Origin: Lachnospiraceae bacterium
GTDB taxonomy: Bacteria; Bacillota; Clostridia; Lachnospirales; Lachnospiraceae
Length of the DNA stretch: 34,260 nt
Assembly (NCBI GenBank): GCA_017433725.1
Contig: JAFRGQ010000062.1
Coordinates: 1-34,260, forward strand
Reading direction: 5' to 3'
In this document: positions 1 through 8,952 of the stretch, in pieces
Layout of the letters: each line of letters starts with the position of its first letter
How positions within the stretch are numbered: position 1 is the stretch's first letter
The notes under the pieces: generated by a model
The model's input: only the letters and a program-made list of their open reading frames with translations
Told to the model about the DNA's origin: nothing
Databases searched by the model: none
Translations under genes and position numbers: made by a program

Positions 1-295
1 ACCCCGCAGGGGGTGCGTGGATTGAAATCGTCACACGATGGCAACAACGGCAATCAATCAGGGTCGCACCCCGCAGGGGGTGCGTGGATTGAAATACGTC
101 GGACATCCGTTTGTGGTCTATGAACGGCAGTCGCACCCCGCAGGGGGTGCGTGGATTGAAATTTCCGTTAGAGCATCGCCCAGAAGAACGAACATGTCGC
201 ACCCCGCAAGGGGTGCGTGGATTGAAATTGTGAAGACCTCATATAATAATTTGGGGTTTGAGGTCGCACCCCGCAGAGGGTGCGTGATTTGAATA
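1..295 (+). CRISPR. Type I-C-like CRISPR array, leader-distal end
   Basis: Five repeats of 33 nt are seen at 1-28 (cut by the window edge), 63-95, 130-162, 196-228 and 263-295. They are separated by four unrelated spacers of 33-34 nt (29-62, 96-129, 163-195, 229-262). Each repeat starts GTCGCACCCC and ends in the ATTGAAAT handle, the pattern known from type I-C systems. The repeat core folds as a 7-bp GCACCCC/GGGGTGC stem with a GCAG loop. Repeat 4 has one change, in the loop. Repeat 5 is degenerate in both stem and handle, which marks the trailer end. The leader and any cas genes should therefore lie to the left, outside the window, with transcription running rightwards. Subtype is inferred from the repeat alone. 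Reading frames through the array are artefacts. Confidence 0.97.
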
Positions 296-361
296 AAATA
301 ATGGACAGAGAACCTTGAAATACTTTGCTCTGCGTGTCATCATAAAATGAGCATACAGATC

Positions 362-367
362 TATAAT
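362..367 (+). promoter_or_regulatory. Possible -10 box for addB
   Basis: A perfect TATAAT lies 18 nt before the addB start, but no convincing -35 hexamer is present 16-18 nt upstream. A transcript from here would have a leader of only about 11 nt, including the GAGGT ribosome-binding site at 376-380. The 89 nt between the last CRISPR repeat and addB hold no clear terminator, so read-through from the array is also possible. Confidence 0.35.
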
Positions 368-384
368 AGAATTTCGAGGTCACC

Positions 385-3300
385 ATGTCCCTACACATCT
401 ACACCGGAAGCAGCGGCTCCGGTAAAAGCCACCTAATCTATACGCAGATCATCAGGCAGTCCATGGAACATCCCACAGATCGCTTCCTGGTCATTGTACC
501 TGAGCAATATTCGATGCAGACACAGAAGGAACTTGTCCGTCTGCACCCAAGGCACGGCATCCTGAATATTGACGTGCTTTCTTTTGCACGCCTCGCTTAC
601 CGAGTCTTCGCGGAAGTGGGGGAGAGATCTCAACTGTTGGAGGAGATCGGCAAGAGCTTCGTGCTGCAGAAAATCGCCCTGGATCACAAGGGAGACATGT
701 CTGTCTTGGGGGCTAATCTGACCAAGCCCGGTAACATCGCGGAGATGAAGTCCATGATTTCAGAGCTCCTGCTCTATGGCATCCGCGCTGATATGCTGTC
801 TCAAAACTCAGAAAAACAGCAAGGTACATCCCTCCTTGACCGCAAGCTCCACGACATACAGGTTGTCTACAACGCCTTTGAATCCTATCTTGCGAATCGG
901 TATATGACTGCGGAGGAAGTTCCGGATGTCCTTGCGCGCGTCGCCGGGAAATCGGGAATCCTCCGTGATGCTATACTCGTTTTTGACGGCTTTACCGGTT
1001 TCACGCCCGTACAGCTCGCACTTGTCGAGCAACTCATGCCCATCTGCCGTGATATGTATGTCACGGTCACCATGGATCCGACAGAAGATGCTTTTGGCAA
1101 GTATCGCAAGACAGACCTCTTTTCTATGAGCCATGAGACGACAAGTGCGCTCTATGCCATCGCTCGTAAGACACATGTGACAGTGGAGCCTGTCGTATAT
1201 GTTTCTGCATCTGAGAGCAGTCGTTTTGCCATATCTCCATCCCTCGCTTTTCTTGAACAGAATCTGTTTCGTAGAAACCGCAAGGTCTGGAATGCGGGAC
1301 AGACTAATTCAAAAAGCGCCGCTGATAGCGATACTGCATCAAAATTCTCAGATGTGTCTGGTTCCGTTGCATCATTAGGTAGAGAGGGCACCGGTTCGCT
1401 CGACATATCCATCTTCGCAGCCCGCAACCCCCTCGCTGAAGTTCAGCACGCCGCCCAATGTATCGCACGCATGGTCAGGGAAGAGGGGCTGAGATACCGG
1501 GACTTCGCCATCATAACCGGAGATCTGGCCACATACGACGATTATGTGCGGCAGGTATTCGGCGAGGTCGATATACCGTATTTCCTGGACGTAAAACGCT
1601 CTCTGATTCATAATTCGTTCGTCGAATATGTCCGCGCAGCCGTTGAGGCCTGCTCGGAGGACTACTCTTACGACAGTATATTCCGCATGCTGAAAACCGG
1701 TATGTCCGGCATTCCGGTGGCGGACATAGACCGTCTCGAAAATCATGTCCTCGCACTCGGTATCCGCGGAAAGCGCAGATGGCGCGAAAAATGGGTCAAT
1801 CACTCCAGAAATGAAAATCCGGAATATATACTGGAACTCGACGAAATTCGCAAGCAGGTTTGTGCACTGCTCGATCCGATGGCGGATGCATTTGCGAGGA
1901 GGGGCAGCACTGTTAGAGACAAGACTGCAGCCCTTTTCGAATTTTGCCAGCGCAGCGGTTGTGAGGTGAGACTTGCCGCAGATGCAGAGCGATTTGCAGA
2001 GACGGGCAGACAGGATCTGACACGGGAGTATAAGCAGGTATATGCGAGGGTCATGGGATTTTTGGATAAGCTTGTACAGGTCCTTGGGGATGAAAGGATA
2101 TCCATGCGTGATTACCGTGCAGTCCTCGAGGCGGGATTTGCCGAGGAAAAAATCGGCATCATCCCTCCCGGTACCGATCAGGTCATGGTCGGCGATATGG
2201 AGCGCAGCAGGCTTGCCGATATTAAAGTGTTGTTCTTCCTCGGCGTGAACGAGGGCATGGTCCCGAAGAGCGAAAGCGCGGGCGGAATTCTGACCGAAAT
2301 CGAGCGCGAGCAGCTCCGTGAGCGCGACATACGGCTGAAGCCGACTCCGCGTGAAAATATAGCAATCGGAAGATTTTATATATATCTGGCTCTCACAAAG
2401 CCCTCACAGAAGCTGATTTTGTCCTATGCAGCAGCCACCTCGAGGGGTGAGGTGATGAGACCGTCGTATCTGATTGCAACGATAAGGCAGCTGTTTCCGG
2501 GTCTTGATGTGCAGACTGAGTCAGATGATCTTATAGATCATATCGAGCGTCCTGCAAATGGACTCTCTCTCCTCACAGATTCCCTTGCCAGACTGAAGGA
2601 TCAGCCGCCGGCTCCGGCATTTGTGGAACTCTTTTCGTGGTATCACAGTCAGAAAGAGTATCGGCAGCAGGCTGAAAATCTGCTTGTGGCAGCAACCGCA
2701 CGTAAGCCGCAGGATCAGATCGGCAAGGCGGCAGCGCGTGTGCTTTACGGCACGCAGCTGACTAACTCGGCGTCGAGGCTTGAGAGGTTCTCGGCGTGTG
2801 CATTTGCACACTACCTCCAATACGGTTTGCGCCTGAAAGACCGCGAGGAGTTCGAATTCTCCGGTATGGATCTGGGCAATGTGATACACAGTGCGCTCGA
2901 ATTGTTCGGCAGGCAGGTGCGCGAGATGAAAGATGCAAATGGCACTCCGCTCTCATGGGCCACCCTCGACGACGCGCAGCGCGACAGTCTTGCCCGAAAA
3001 TGCGTCATGGACGCCGCACAGGTCTACAATCCTATCCTTCTGCATGATTCGGCACGCAACGAGTATCAGATCAAGCGCATGCAGAGACTTATGACGACTT
3101 CTGTATGGGCTCTTCAGAATCAGCTCGCAAGAGGGGATTTCAATCCGACGGAGTTCGAGGTAGACTTCAGGGATGTCACGGACCTGTCTTCCGTAAATCT
3201 GCATCTTCCTGACGGAGCGAAAATGATGCTCACCGGACGCATTGACCGTCTGGATACCTGCAGGATTGACGGTAAGACGTATGTTAAGATTATTGACTAT

Positions 3301-3903
3301 AAGACGGGCGGGATGTCATTTGACATGACGGCAGTCTATTACGGATTGCAGCTCCAACTCGTAGTCTATCTGAACGCGGCGCTGGAGATGTACGAGCGGG
3401 ATGGTGCAGTAGCGGAACCGGCCGGAATCTTCTATTATCAGATCAATGATCCAATAGAGGATTTTGAGGCGGGAGATACGGTCGAGACCATCCGGCAGAG
3501 GGTGCTCAGGGACATGAAAGCTTCCGGTATCGTTTCCGATGATCCTGCGGCAGTTGGACATCTGGATAAGACTCTCGGACCGGGGAATCAGAAATCGGAT
3601 GTTATACCGGTCGAGCTGAAGAAGGACGGAAGTTTCTCCGCGAGATCTAAAACGGTGAGCAGTGACGGATTCCGTCTGATCTCTGCGTATGTCAATAATA
3701 AGATCCGCGATATCGGAGCCTGCATCCTCGAAGGTGATGTGGATATCAACCCCTACGTATATAAGAACCGTACGGCTTGCGATTTTTGTCCGTACAGGCC
3801 GGTCTGCGGATTTGACCGCAAGGTTCGCGGTTATGTGTTCCGAAACCTTGTGACAATGAAGGATGAGGACGTCCTACAGAAGATGGAAGAGGAACAGCAG
3901 TAA
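385..3903 (+). CDS. addB: ATP-dependent helicase/deoxyribonuclease subunit B (AddB)
   Basis: This 1172-residue protein is the AddB half of AddAB, the Firmicute counterpart of RecBCD. That complex resects double-strand ends up to a Chi-like site so that RecA can load. The N-terminus carries a P-loop (GSSGSGKS, Lys14). The C-terminus carries a RecB-type nuclease domain with GRIDRLD and IDYKTG (Asp971, Lys973). Four cysteines, Cys805, Cys1132, Cys1135 and Cys1141, have the spacing of the 4Fe-4S staple known in Bacillus AddB. Length matches the family. The ATG at 385 follows GAGGT at a usable distance. addA begins 49 nt after the stop, so the two are almost certainly co-transcribed. The gene directly follows the CRISPR array; AddAB/RecBCD products are known to feed spacer acquisition, but any functional link here is inference. 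Confidence 0.96.
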   Translation: MSLHIYTGSSGSGKSHLIYTQIIRQSMEHPTDRFLVIVPEQYSMQTQKELVRLHPRHGILNIDVLSFARLAYRVFAEVGERSQLLEEIGKSFVLQKIALDHKGDMSVLGANLTKPGNIAEMKSMISELLLYGIRADMLSQNSEKQQGTSLLDRKLHDIQVVYNAFESYLANRYMTAEEVPDVLARVAGKSGILRDAILVFDGFTGFTPVQLALVEQLMPICRDMYVTVTMDPTEDAFGKYRKTDLFSMSHETTSALYAIARKTHVTVEPVVYVSASESSRFAISPSLAFLEQNLFRRNRKVWNAGQTNSKSAADSDTASKFSDVSGSVASLGREGTGSLDISIFAARNPLAEVQHAAQCIARMVREEGLRYRDFAIITGDLATYDDYVRQVFGEVDIPYFLDVKRSLIHNSFVEYVRAAVEACSEDYSYDSIFRMLKTGMSGIPVADIDRLENHVLALGIRGKRRWREKWVNHSRNENPEYILELDEIRKQVCALLDPMADAFARRGSTVRDKTAALFEFCQRSGCEVRLAADAERFAETGRQDLTREYKQVYARVMGFLDKLVQVLGDERISMRDYRAVLEAGFAEEKIGIIPPGTDQVMVGDMERSRLADIKVLFFLGVNEGMVPKSESAGGILTEIEREQLRERDIRLKPTPRENIAIGRFYIYLALTKPSQKLILSYAAATSRGEVMRPSYLIATIRQLFPGLDVQTESDDLIDHIERPANGLSLLTDSLARLKDQPPAPAFVELFSWYHSQKEYRQQAENLLVAATARKPQDQIGKAAARVLYGTQLTNSASRLERFSACAFAHYLQYGLRLKDREEFEFSGMDLGNVIHSALELFGRQVREMKDANGTPLSWATLDDAQRDSLARKCVMDAAQVYNPILLHDSARNEYQIKRMQRLMTTSVWALQNQLARGDFNPTEFEVDFRDVTDLSSVNLHLPDGAKMMLTGRIDRLDTCRIDGKTYVKIIDYKTGGMSFDMTAVYYGLQLQLVVYLNAALEMYERDGAVAEPAGIFYYQINDPIEDFEAGDTVETIRQRVLRDMKASGIVSDDPAAVGHLDKTLGPGNQKSDVIPVELKKDGSFSARSKTVSSDGFRLISAYVNNKIRDIGACILEGDVDINPYVYKNRTACDFCPYRPVCGFDRKVRGYVFRNLVTMKDEDVLQKMEEEQQ

Positions 3904-3952
3904 CGAGCAACGAAAAAAGTACTGCAGCCGATAGAATAGGAGCAATAAACAG

Positions 3953-6900
3953 ATGCAATGGACACCAGACCAGCAGAAAGTAATAGATAAGAGGGACGAC
4001 AACATCCTTGTCAGCGCCTCCGCAGGCAGCGGCAAGACTGCTGTACTTGTTGCGCGCATCCTTGCATACATCATGGACCCGAAAGAGCCTGTGGACATAG
4101 ATCGTCTTCTGATTGTCACGTTCACCAAGGCAGCGGCCGGTGAAATGCGGGAGAGGATCGGCAAAGCAATCACGGATGCCTTGGCGGAGGATCCGGATAA
4201 TGAGCACTTGCATCGCCAGTCCTCACTGATTCACAATGCGCAGATTACGACCATTGACGGATTCTGCTCATATATTGTGAGAGCATACTGCCATACTACG
4301 GACCTTGAGCCCGGATTCCGCGTGGCGGATGAGGGAGAAGTGAAACTCCTGCGCGCGGATGTGATGCAGGAGATTATCGAGGAACTCCATGGCCAGGAGG
4401 ACGAGGAGTCAAGGGCGAAATTTGAGGATTTCATCGAGAGTTTTGCCACCGGCAAAACGGACAGGGTGGTGGAAGATGTCATTATAAAAGTTTTCGAAGC
4501 GGCAGAGAGCCAGCCGTGGCCGGATGTGTGGCTTGAGAAGTGCCGTGCAAATAACGCCGCCGATGATTATGAGACAATGGAGCGGACAGCCTGGATGCAA
4601 GCGTACATGCGGGACGCCGACCTGCTTATTCGGGACGGCCTTGCATGGGCTGAGCAGAATATGGCGCTTTGCGATAGTCCGGACGGACCGTCTGCCTATC
4701 TTCCGGTGGCGCAGGATGACCTCAGGTTCTTTGAGGAGCTCTCTGCAATAGATAGTTATGCAGAGAGAGTCGACTATGTTCGCGATTATCTCTCAGCCAA
4801 ACCGCCCAGGTTGTCGACTAAAAAGCCGGCTCCCGGGGAGGATCCTGCGCTCAGGGATGTCTTCAAGGCGAACCGCGCGGAAGCCAAGGCAATCAAAGAT
4901 GATCTGGCAGAAAATGTTTACTCCTATACGCCGGACGAAGTCATGCGCGCCATGTCTGAAAATGCCCCGATTCTCGACACGCTCATCGACGTCGTCCGAT
5001 ATTTCAGTCTTCGCTATGCAAGGAAGAAACGTGAGCGCAAAGTCGTGGACTTCGCGGATCTCGAGCATTTTGCGCTGCGGATCCTGCGGAATGAGGACGT
5101 TAGCCGCCGGGAACCCGCCAGAGAGCTCGCGAAGCGGTTCCGGGAAGTTATGTGCGACGAGTACCAGGACAGTAATTATCTCCAGGAAGCGATCCTTACG
5201 GCGGTCAGCCGGATAGAGGATGGTCAGAACAATTATTTCTGCGTAGGTGACGTCAAACAGAGTATTTACGGTTTCCGCCATGCGAGACCGGATCTCTTTA
5301 TGCGTAAGTTTCATGATTATGTACCGTATGGTGCAGATGTATCTCCAAAGACAGGAGTCAGTCCTGCTCCATCCGATGCTCATCTTACCGGTACCCGCAT
5401 CGACCTTCGACAGAACTTCCGGAGCCGGCGCGAGGTGCTCGACTCCGCAAACGGCCTCTTTGAACAGCTTATGATCCCCGGCGTGGGAGGAGTAGCCTAC
5501 GATGATGAGGCGGCTCTTGTCGTCGGCGCTTCGTATCCGGAGTTCCAACACGGAGAGTTCAACACGGAGATCCTGCTCACCATGACACATGAAGAAGACA
5601 CGGAAGGGAATTCTATCCTTGAAGATGAGTCGTCCGGAGCGGCAAGGGAGCTCGAAGCCCGCACAATTGCCGACCGGATCAGTCATCTGGTCAGACATGA
5701 GCAGATTTATGATATGAAGAGCGGACAGATGCGCGGTATTGAATACCGTGATATCGTCATTCTTCTCCGGACGATGAGCGGGTGGGCTGATATATTTGTA
5801 AATATTCTCGAACAGCAGGGCATCCCGGCATACTCGACAGCCAAGGGCGGATATTTTTCAGCGACCGAAGTCGTCACCATACTGAACTATCTGGCGATTC
5901 TCGATAACCCCGAGCAGGATGTTCCGTATGCGTCTATATTGCGTTCACCGATCGTCGGTCTGACTGCTGAGGAGCTTGCGATGGTGCGGTGCGTGAACGG
6001 GACTCCGTCCTCCTGGAATAAGGAGGCGTGGTATCTGTCGCTGGCAGAATGCACGCGCAGATATGCTGCGGGTCAGGCGGAGCGGACGAATTATGCACTG
6101 CGGGATAAGCTTGCCGAGTTTCTTTCTTTTTATGATACAATGCGCGATAGTGTGTCATACACACCAATTCACGAACTGATTTGGAATATTCTCACGGAGA
6201 CCGGATATCTTCACTATGCTTCGGCGCTCCCGGGAGGAGCGCAGCGCGCAGCCAATCTGCGTATGCTGACAGAGAAAGCGATCGCTTACGAGGAGACCAG
6301 TTATGTGGGACTTTTCAACTTCATACGATATATTAAGAACCTCCAGAAATATGATGTGGATGATGGCGAAGTCAGCGTGCTCGGTGAGAATGAAAATGTT
6401 GTTCGAATCGTCAGTATCCATAAGAGCAAGGGTCTGGAGTATCCTGTTGTGTTTGTTGCGGGGAACAGCAAAGCCTTCAACAGGAAAGATCTCTACGCGT
6501 CGCTTCTGATCGATCAGGAGTACGGACTTGCTTCGGATTATGTGGATTTCCGGTCGAGAGTCCGCGTTCCTACTATTAAGAAAGCTGCGGTGAAGCGCAA
6601 ACTGTTACGCGAAAATGTCGGTGAGGAGATGCGTGTTCTGTACGTTGCGCTGACACGTGCGAAGCAGAAACTTATTCTGTCCGGCACGATCAAGGATGAG
6701 GAGACGTACGAAAAGCTTAAAAATATGCAGGCGCCGCTCAGAGATGTGCAGTTTCCGGAGAATTATCTGTTGAACTCGCGAAATCCTATGGTCTTTTTCA
6801 TTCCGGCTGTGGAGCGGATGATTGCCAGGGCGGATGCAGCAAAACCCTGTCCGGTCACGGTTACGTTCGTGAAACCTTCGGACCTTACGATTGAGGAAAT

Positions 6901-7840
6901 CAAAGAGGAATCACGCTTCGGTGAAACAATAAGGCTCCTCGGTTCTACGAATGGACGGAAAGTCTATGATTCTGCTGCACGTGAGATTATTGAGGAGCGG
7001 TTCTCCTATGTGTATCCGTATGAGGGGAGAGGAGCAGTACCTGCCAAGGTATCGGTCTCAGAATTAAAACACGGTCAGTTTACCGATGAGGAGGCTGAGG
7101 AGCAGTTTCCGGAGCCGGAGATCGTCCCGTACATTCCTGAGTTTATGCGGAAAATATCACATGAAGATGAGAAATCTATGCCGAATGTCGACTCCGAAAG
7201 ATCAGCTTCGTCAGAAGACCATTCTGTCAGTGCCGATAGCACAGCTGTCATGCGTGGCACGGCCTACCATCGCGTTATGGAGCTTCTGGACTATGAGAGT
7301 ATAAGAGCCGTGAGAAAAAATTCAGGTATGGCAGGAGGCGCCGGAACAAGCGGTGTGTCCGGTAACGATGTCAAAGAGAGTATATCTGCGGCACTTATGT
7401 CCGAACTTGATCGCCAGGTAAAAAACTTCGTCCGGTCGGGACGCATCCTGCAGGAAGAAGCAGCTTTGGTTGAGTTGCGGGATATCCTGACTTTCGTTGT
7501 GAGTGGATTGGGTGAGAGAATGGCGGCTGCATTTGCAGAGAAGAAACTATATCGCGAACAGCCCTTCACGCTCGGCGTGAGGGCTTCGGAGATTAATTCG
7601 GATTATCCGGAGGATGAGCCGATTCTTGTTCAGGGTATTATCGACGCTTTCTTCTATGAAGGGGATTCCATCGTACTGGTCGATTACAAGACGGATCGGG
7701 TGCGGAACCTCGACGAGCTACGGAAGAGATATCAGATTCAGCTTGATTCTTACGAGGAGGCTTTGGCGCGTGTGACGGGATATCCGGTAAGTCAGAAGAT
7801 CATCTGGTCGTTTGCAAAAGGGAGAGAGCTGGTTCTATAA
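3953..7840 (+). CDS. addA: ATP-dependent helicase/nuclease subunit A (AddA)
   Basis: A 1295-residue UvrD/Rep-family helicase fused to a C-terminal nuclease; it is the motor subunit of AddAB. Visible motifs are the Q-motif region (WTPDQQ at 3-8), Walker A SASAGSGKT (Lys28), Walker B/motif II CDEYQD (Asp402-Glu403), motif III GDVKQSIYGFR, motif V VSIHKSKGLEYPVV, motif VI RVLYVALTRAK, and the nuclease core VDYKTDR (Asp1244, Lys1246). The protein is slightly longer than Bacillus AddA; extra length lies in Ser/Glu-rich linkers near residues 1065-1105 and 1120-1145. The start is set by AGGAG at 3938-3942. No clear terminator follows within the next 100 nt. Confidence 0.97.
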   Translation: MQWTPDQQKVIDKRDDNILVSASAGSGKTAVLVARILAYIMDPKEPVDIDRLLIVTFTKAAAGEMRERIGKAITDALAEDPDNEHLHRQSSLIHNAQITTIDGFCSYIVRAYCHTTDLEPGFRVADEGEVKLLRADVMQEIIEELHGQEDEESRAKFEDFIESFATGKTDRVVEDVIIKVFEAAESQPWPDVWLEKCRANNAADDYETMERTAWMQAYMRDADLLIRDGLAWAEQNMALCDSPDGPSAYLPVAQDDLRFFEELSAIDSYAERVDYVRDYLSAKPPRLSTKKPAPGEDPALRDVFKANRAEAKAIKDDLAENVYSYTPDEVMRAMSENAPILDTLIDVVRYFSLRYARKKRERKVVDFADLEHFALRILRNEDVSRREPARELAKRFREVMCDEYQDSNYLQEAILTAVSRIEDGQNNYFCVGDVKQSIYGFRHARPDLFMRKFHDYVPYGADVSPKTGVSPAPSDAHLTGTRIDLRQNFRSRREVLDSANGLFEQLMIPGVGGVAYDDEAALVVGASYPEFQHGEFNTEILLTMTHEEDTEGNSILEDESSGAARELEARTIADRISHLVRHEQIYDMKSGQMRGIEYRDIVILLRTMSGWADIFVNILEQQGIPAYSTAKGGYFSATEVVTILNYLAILDNPEQDVPYASILRSPIVGLTAEELAMVRCVNGTPSSWNKEAWYLSLAECTRRYAAGQAERTNYALRDKLAEFLSFYDTMRDSVSYTPIHELIWNILTETGYLHYASALPGGAQRAANLRMLTEKAIAYEETSYVGLFNFIRYIKNLQKYDVDDGEVSVLGENENVVRIVSIHKSKGLEYPVVFVAGNSKAFNRKDLYASLLIDQEYGLASDYVDFRSRVRVPTIKKAAVKRKLLRENVGEEMRVLYVALTRAKQKLILSGTIKDEETYEKLKNMQAPLRDVQFPENYLLNSRNPMVFFIPAVERMIARADAAKPCPVTVTFVKPSDLTIEEIKEESRFGETIRLLGSTNGRKVYDSAAREIIEERFSYVYPYEGRGAVPAKVSVSELKHGQFTDEEAEEQFPEPEIVPYIPEFMRKISHEDEKSMPNVDSERSASSEDHSVSADSTAVMRGTAYHRVMELLDYESIRAVRKNSGMAGGAGTSGVSGNDVKESISAALMSELDRQVKNFVRSGRILQEEAALVELRDILTFVVSGLGERMAAAFAEKKLYREQPFTLGVRASEINSDYPEDEPILVQGIIDAFFYEGDSIVLVDYKTDRVRNLDELRKRYQIQLDSYEEALARVTGYPVSQKIIWSFAKGRELVL

Positions 7841-7952
7841 AGCAGCAGAAACACGAGAACCATATAACATTATGGCTGAGGAGTTCCTATATTGAATTTG
7901 TGATCGGAGAAGCTGCGCAATTCTTTGATTTAACGTGCTGAAATGAAAAAAC

Positions 7953-7982
7953 TTGTCAATTTATGTAAAAACGGTATATACT
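7953..7982 (+). promoter_or_regulatory. Promoter for the sortase gene
   Basis: TTGTCA (7953-7958) and TATACT (7977-7982) are 18 bp apart, with an overlapping TATATA at 16 bp. A start near 7989 would give a leader of about 57 nt. A GGGGAG ribosome-binding site sits at 8032-8037. Confidence 0.65.
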
Positions 7983-8045
7983 GATTTGTACGTAATTAGT
8001 ATCATTTCCATAGATTCGGAAGTGTAGTTTTGGGGAGCTTGCAGA

Positions 8046-8732
8046 ATGGATAATAAACCAAAGAAACGAAAAGGCGGATTTCTGATTACGATAGGGTTGC
8101 TTACGATTATCGCCGCACTCGGACTGGTAGGTTACAATGTCTGGGATGCGAAGCGTGCGGAAGATGCCAGCAAAGAAATAGTGGACCAGTTGGATGCGGT
8201 GCTTCCGGAGGAGAGAACGCTTCCCGAAGAGCCTATGATCGAGGAAGCCCCGACCCGAGAGGAAGAAGCACAGGAGGAAGAAGAGAAGTACCCTCCGATG
8301 CCGGTCGTGGAGATAGACGGATACTATTATATCGGTGAGCTTGATATTCCCGATCTTGGCCTGCATCTTCCGGTCATGTCAGAGTGGGATATGGACAGAC
8401 TCAAGATTTCTCCCTGCCATTACAGCGGCTCCTATTATTCGAACGATCTGGTCATCCTTGCGCATAACTATGCGCGGCATTTCAGTCTGATTAAGTGGAT
8501 CGATATCGGGGCGGAGATTTATTTTACAAATGTCGAGGGCGTCGTATATCAATACGAGGTCTCGAACCGAGTCACGCTCGAGCCGGCACAGGTGTCCGAG
8601 ATGATAAAGAATCAGAACAATACGAAGGGTGAGGAGCAAGAGGATGTCGAGGATTGGGATCTCACGCTGTTCACCTGTAATACAGGCGGTTCTACGAGAT
8701 GCGCGGTGAGATGCGTGCGTGTAGACGAGTAA
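8046..8732 (+). CDS. Sortase family transpeptidase
   Basis: A 228-residue membrane-anchored sortase, which cleaves a C-terminal sorting signal and links surface proteins to cell wall or to pilin lysines. The N-terminus is Lys/Arg-rich (KPKKRKGG), followed by one membrane helix (about residues 12-30). An acidic Glu/Pro linker (about 50-85) leads to the catalytic barrel. The triad can be read as His140 (LAHNYARHF), Cys211 (LTLFTCNTGG) and Arg218 (STRCAVRC). The protein ends soon after the Arg. The HNY/TC context resembles class B or D enzymes of Clostridia, but the class cannot be fixed by eye. No LPXTG-like substrate or pilin gene is present in the window, so this appears to be an orphan or housekeeping sortase. 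It has its own promoter. Confidence 0.88.
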   Translation: MDNKPKKRKGGFLITIGLLTIIAALGLVGYNVWDAKRAEDASKEIVDQLDAVLPEERTLPEEPMIEEAPTREEEAQEEEEKYPPMPVVEIDGYYYIGELDIPDLGLHLPVMSEWDMDRLKISPCHYSGSYYSNDLVILAHNYARHFSLIKWIDIGAEIYFTNVEGVVYQYEVSNRVTLEPAQVSEMIKNQNNTKGEEQEDVEDWDLTLFTCNTGGSTRCAVRCVRVDE

Positions 8733-8824
8733 AACGTATAGGCAGAGTCCGAATCTAACTCGCGAGATCCTGCATGACATATATGTCGGAATAACGGGAC
8801 CGACTACGAAAGACGGTTCTGCAC

Positions 8825-8853
8825 TTGCAACATCGTTCAAATTTTAGTATAGT
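8825..8853 (+). promoter_or_regulatory. Promoter for prfB
   Basis: TTGCAA (8825-8830) and TATAGT (8848-8853) are separated by 17 bp. A start near 8860 gives a leader of about 93 nt before the prfB ATG. Confidence 0.6.
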
Positions 8854-8908
8854 ACAGTGGAAATATATAAATCACGCTTTCGCCTTACGTCGGGGCGGCA
8901 GCGCACAC

Positions 8909-8924
8909 CTCCTCCCCTGAGGAG
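8909..8924 (+). other. Leader hairpin of prfB containing an anti-SD-like CCUCCU
   Basis: CTCCTC (8909-8914) and GAGGAG (8919-8924) form a 6-bp stem with a CCCT loop in the prfB leader, about 28 nt before the ATG. The left arm belongs to CACCTCCTCCCC-like sequence that resembles the anti-Shine-Dalgarno end of 16S rRNA. A regulatory role is speculative. Confidence 0.35.
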
Positions 8925-8952
8925 CGGTCTTAACGAAAGAGGGTGAGACTAA

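Noticed and set aside
38-292. 84-residue open frame on the plus strand
   Set aside because: It runs through the CRISPR repeats and spacers; the repeated peptide segments are translated repeats.
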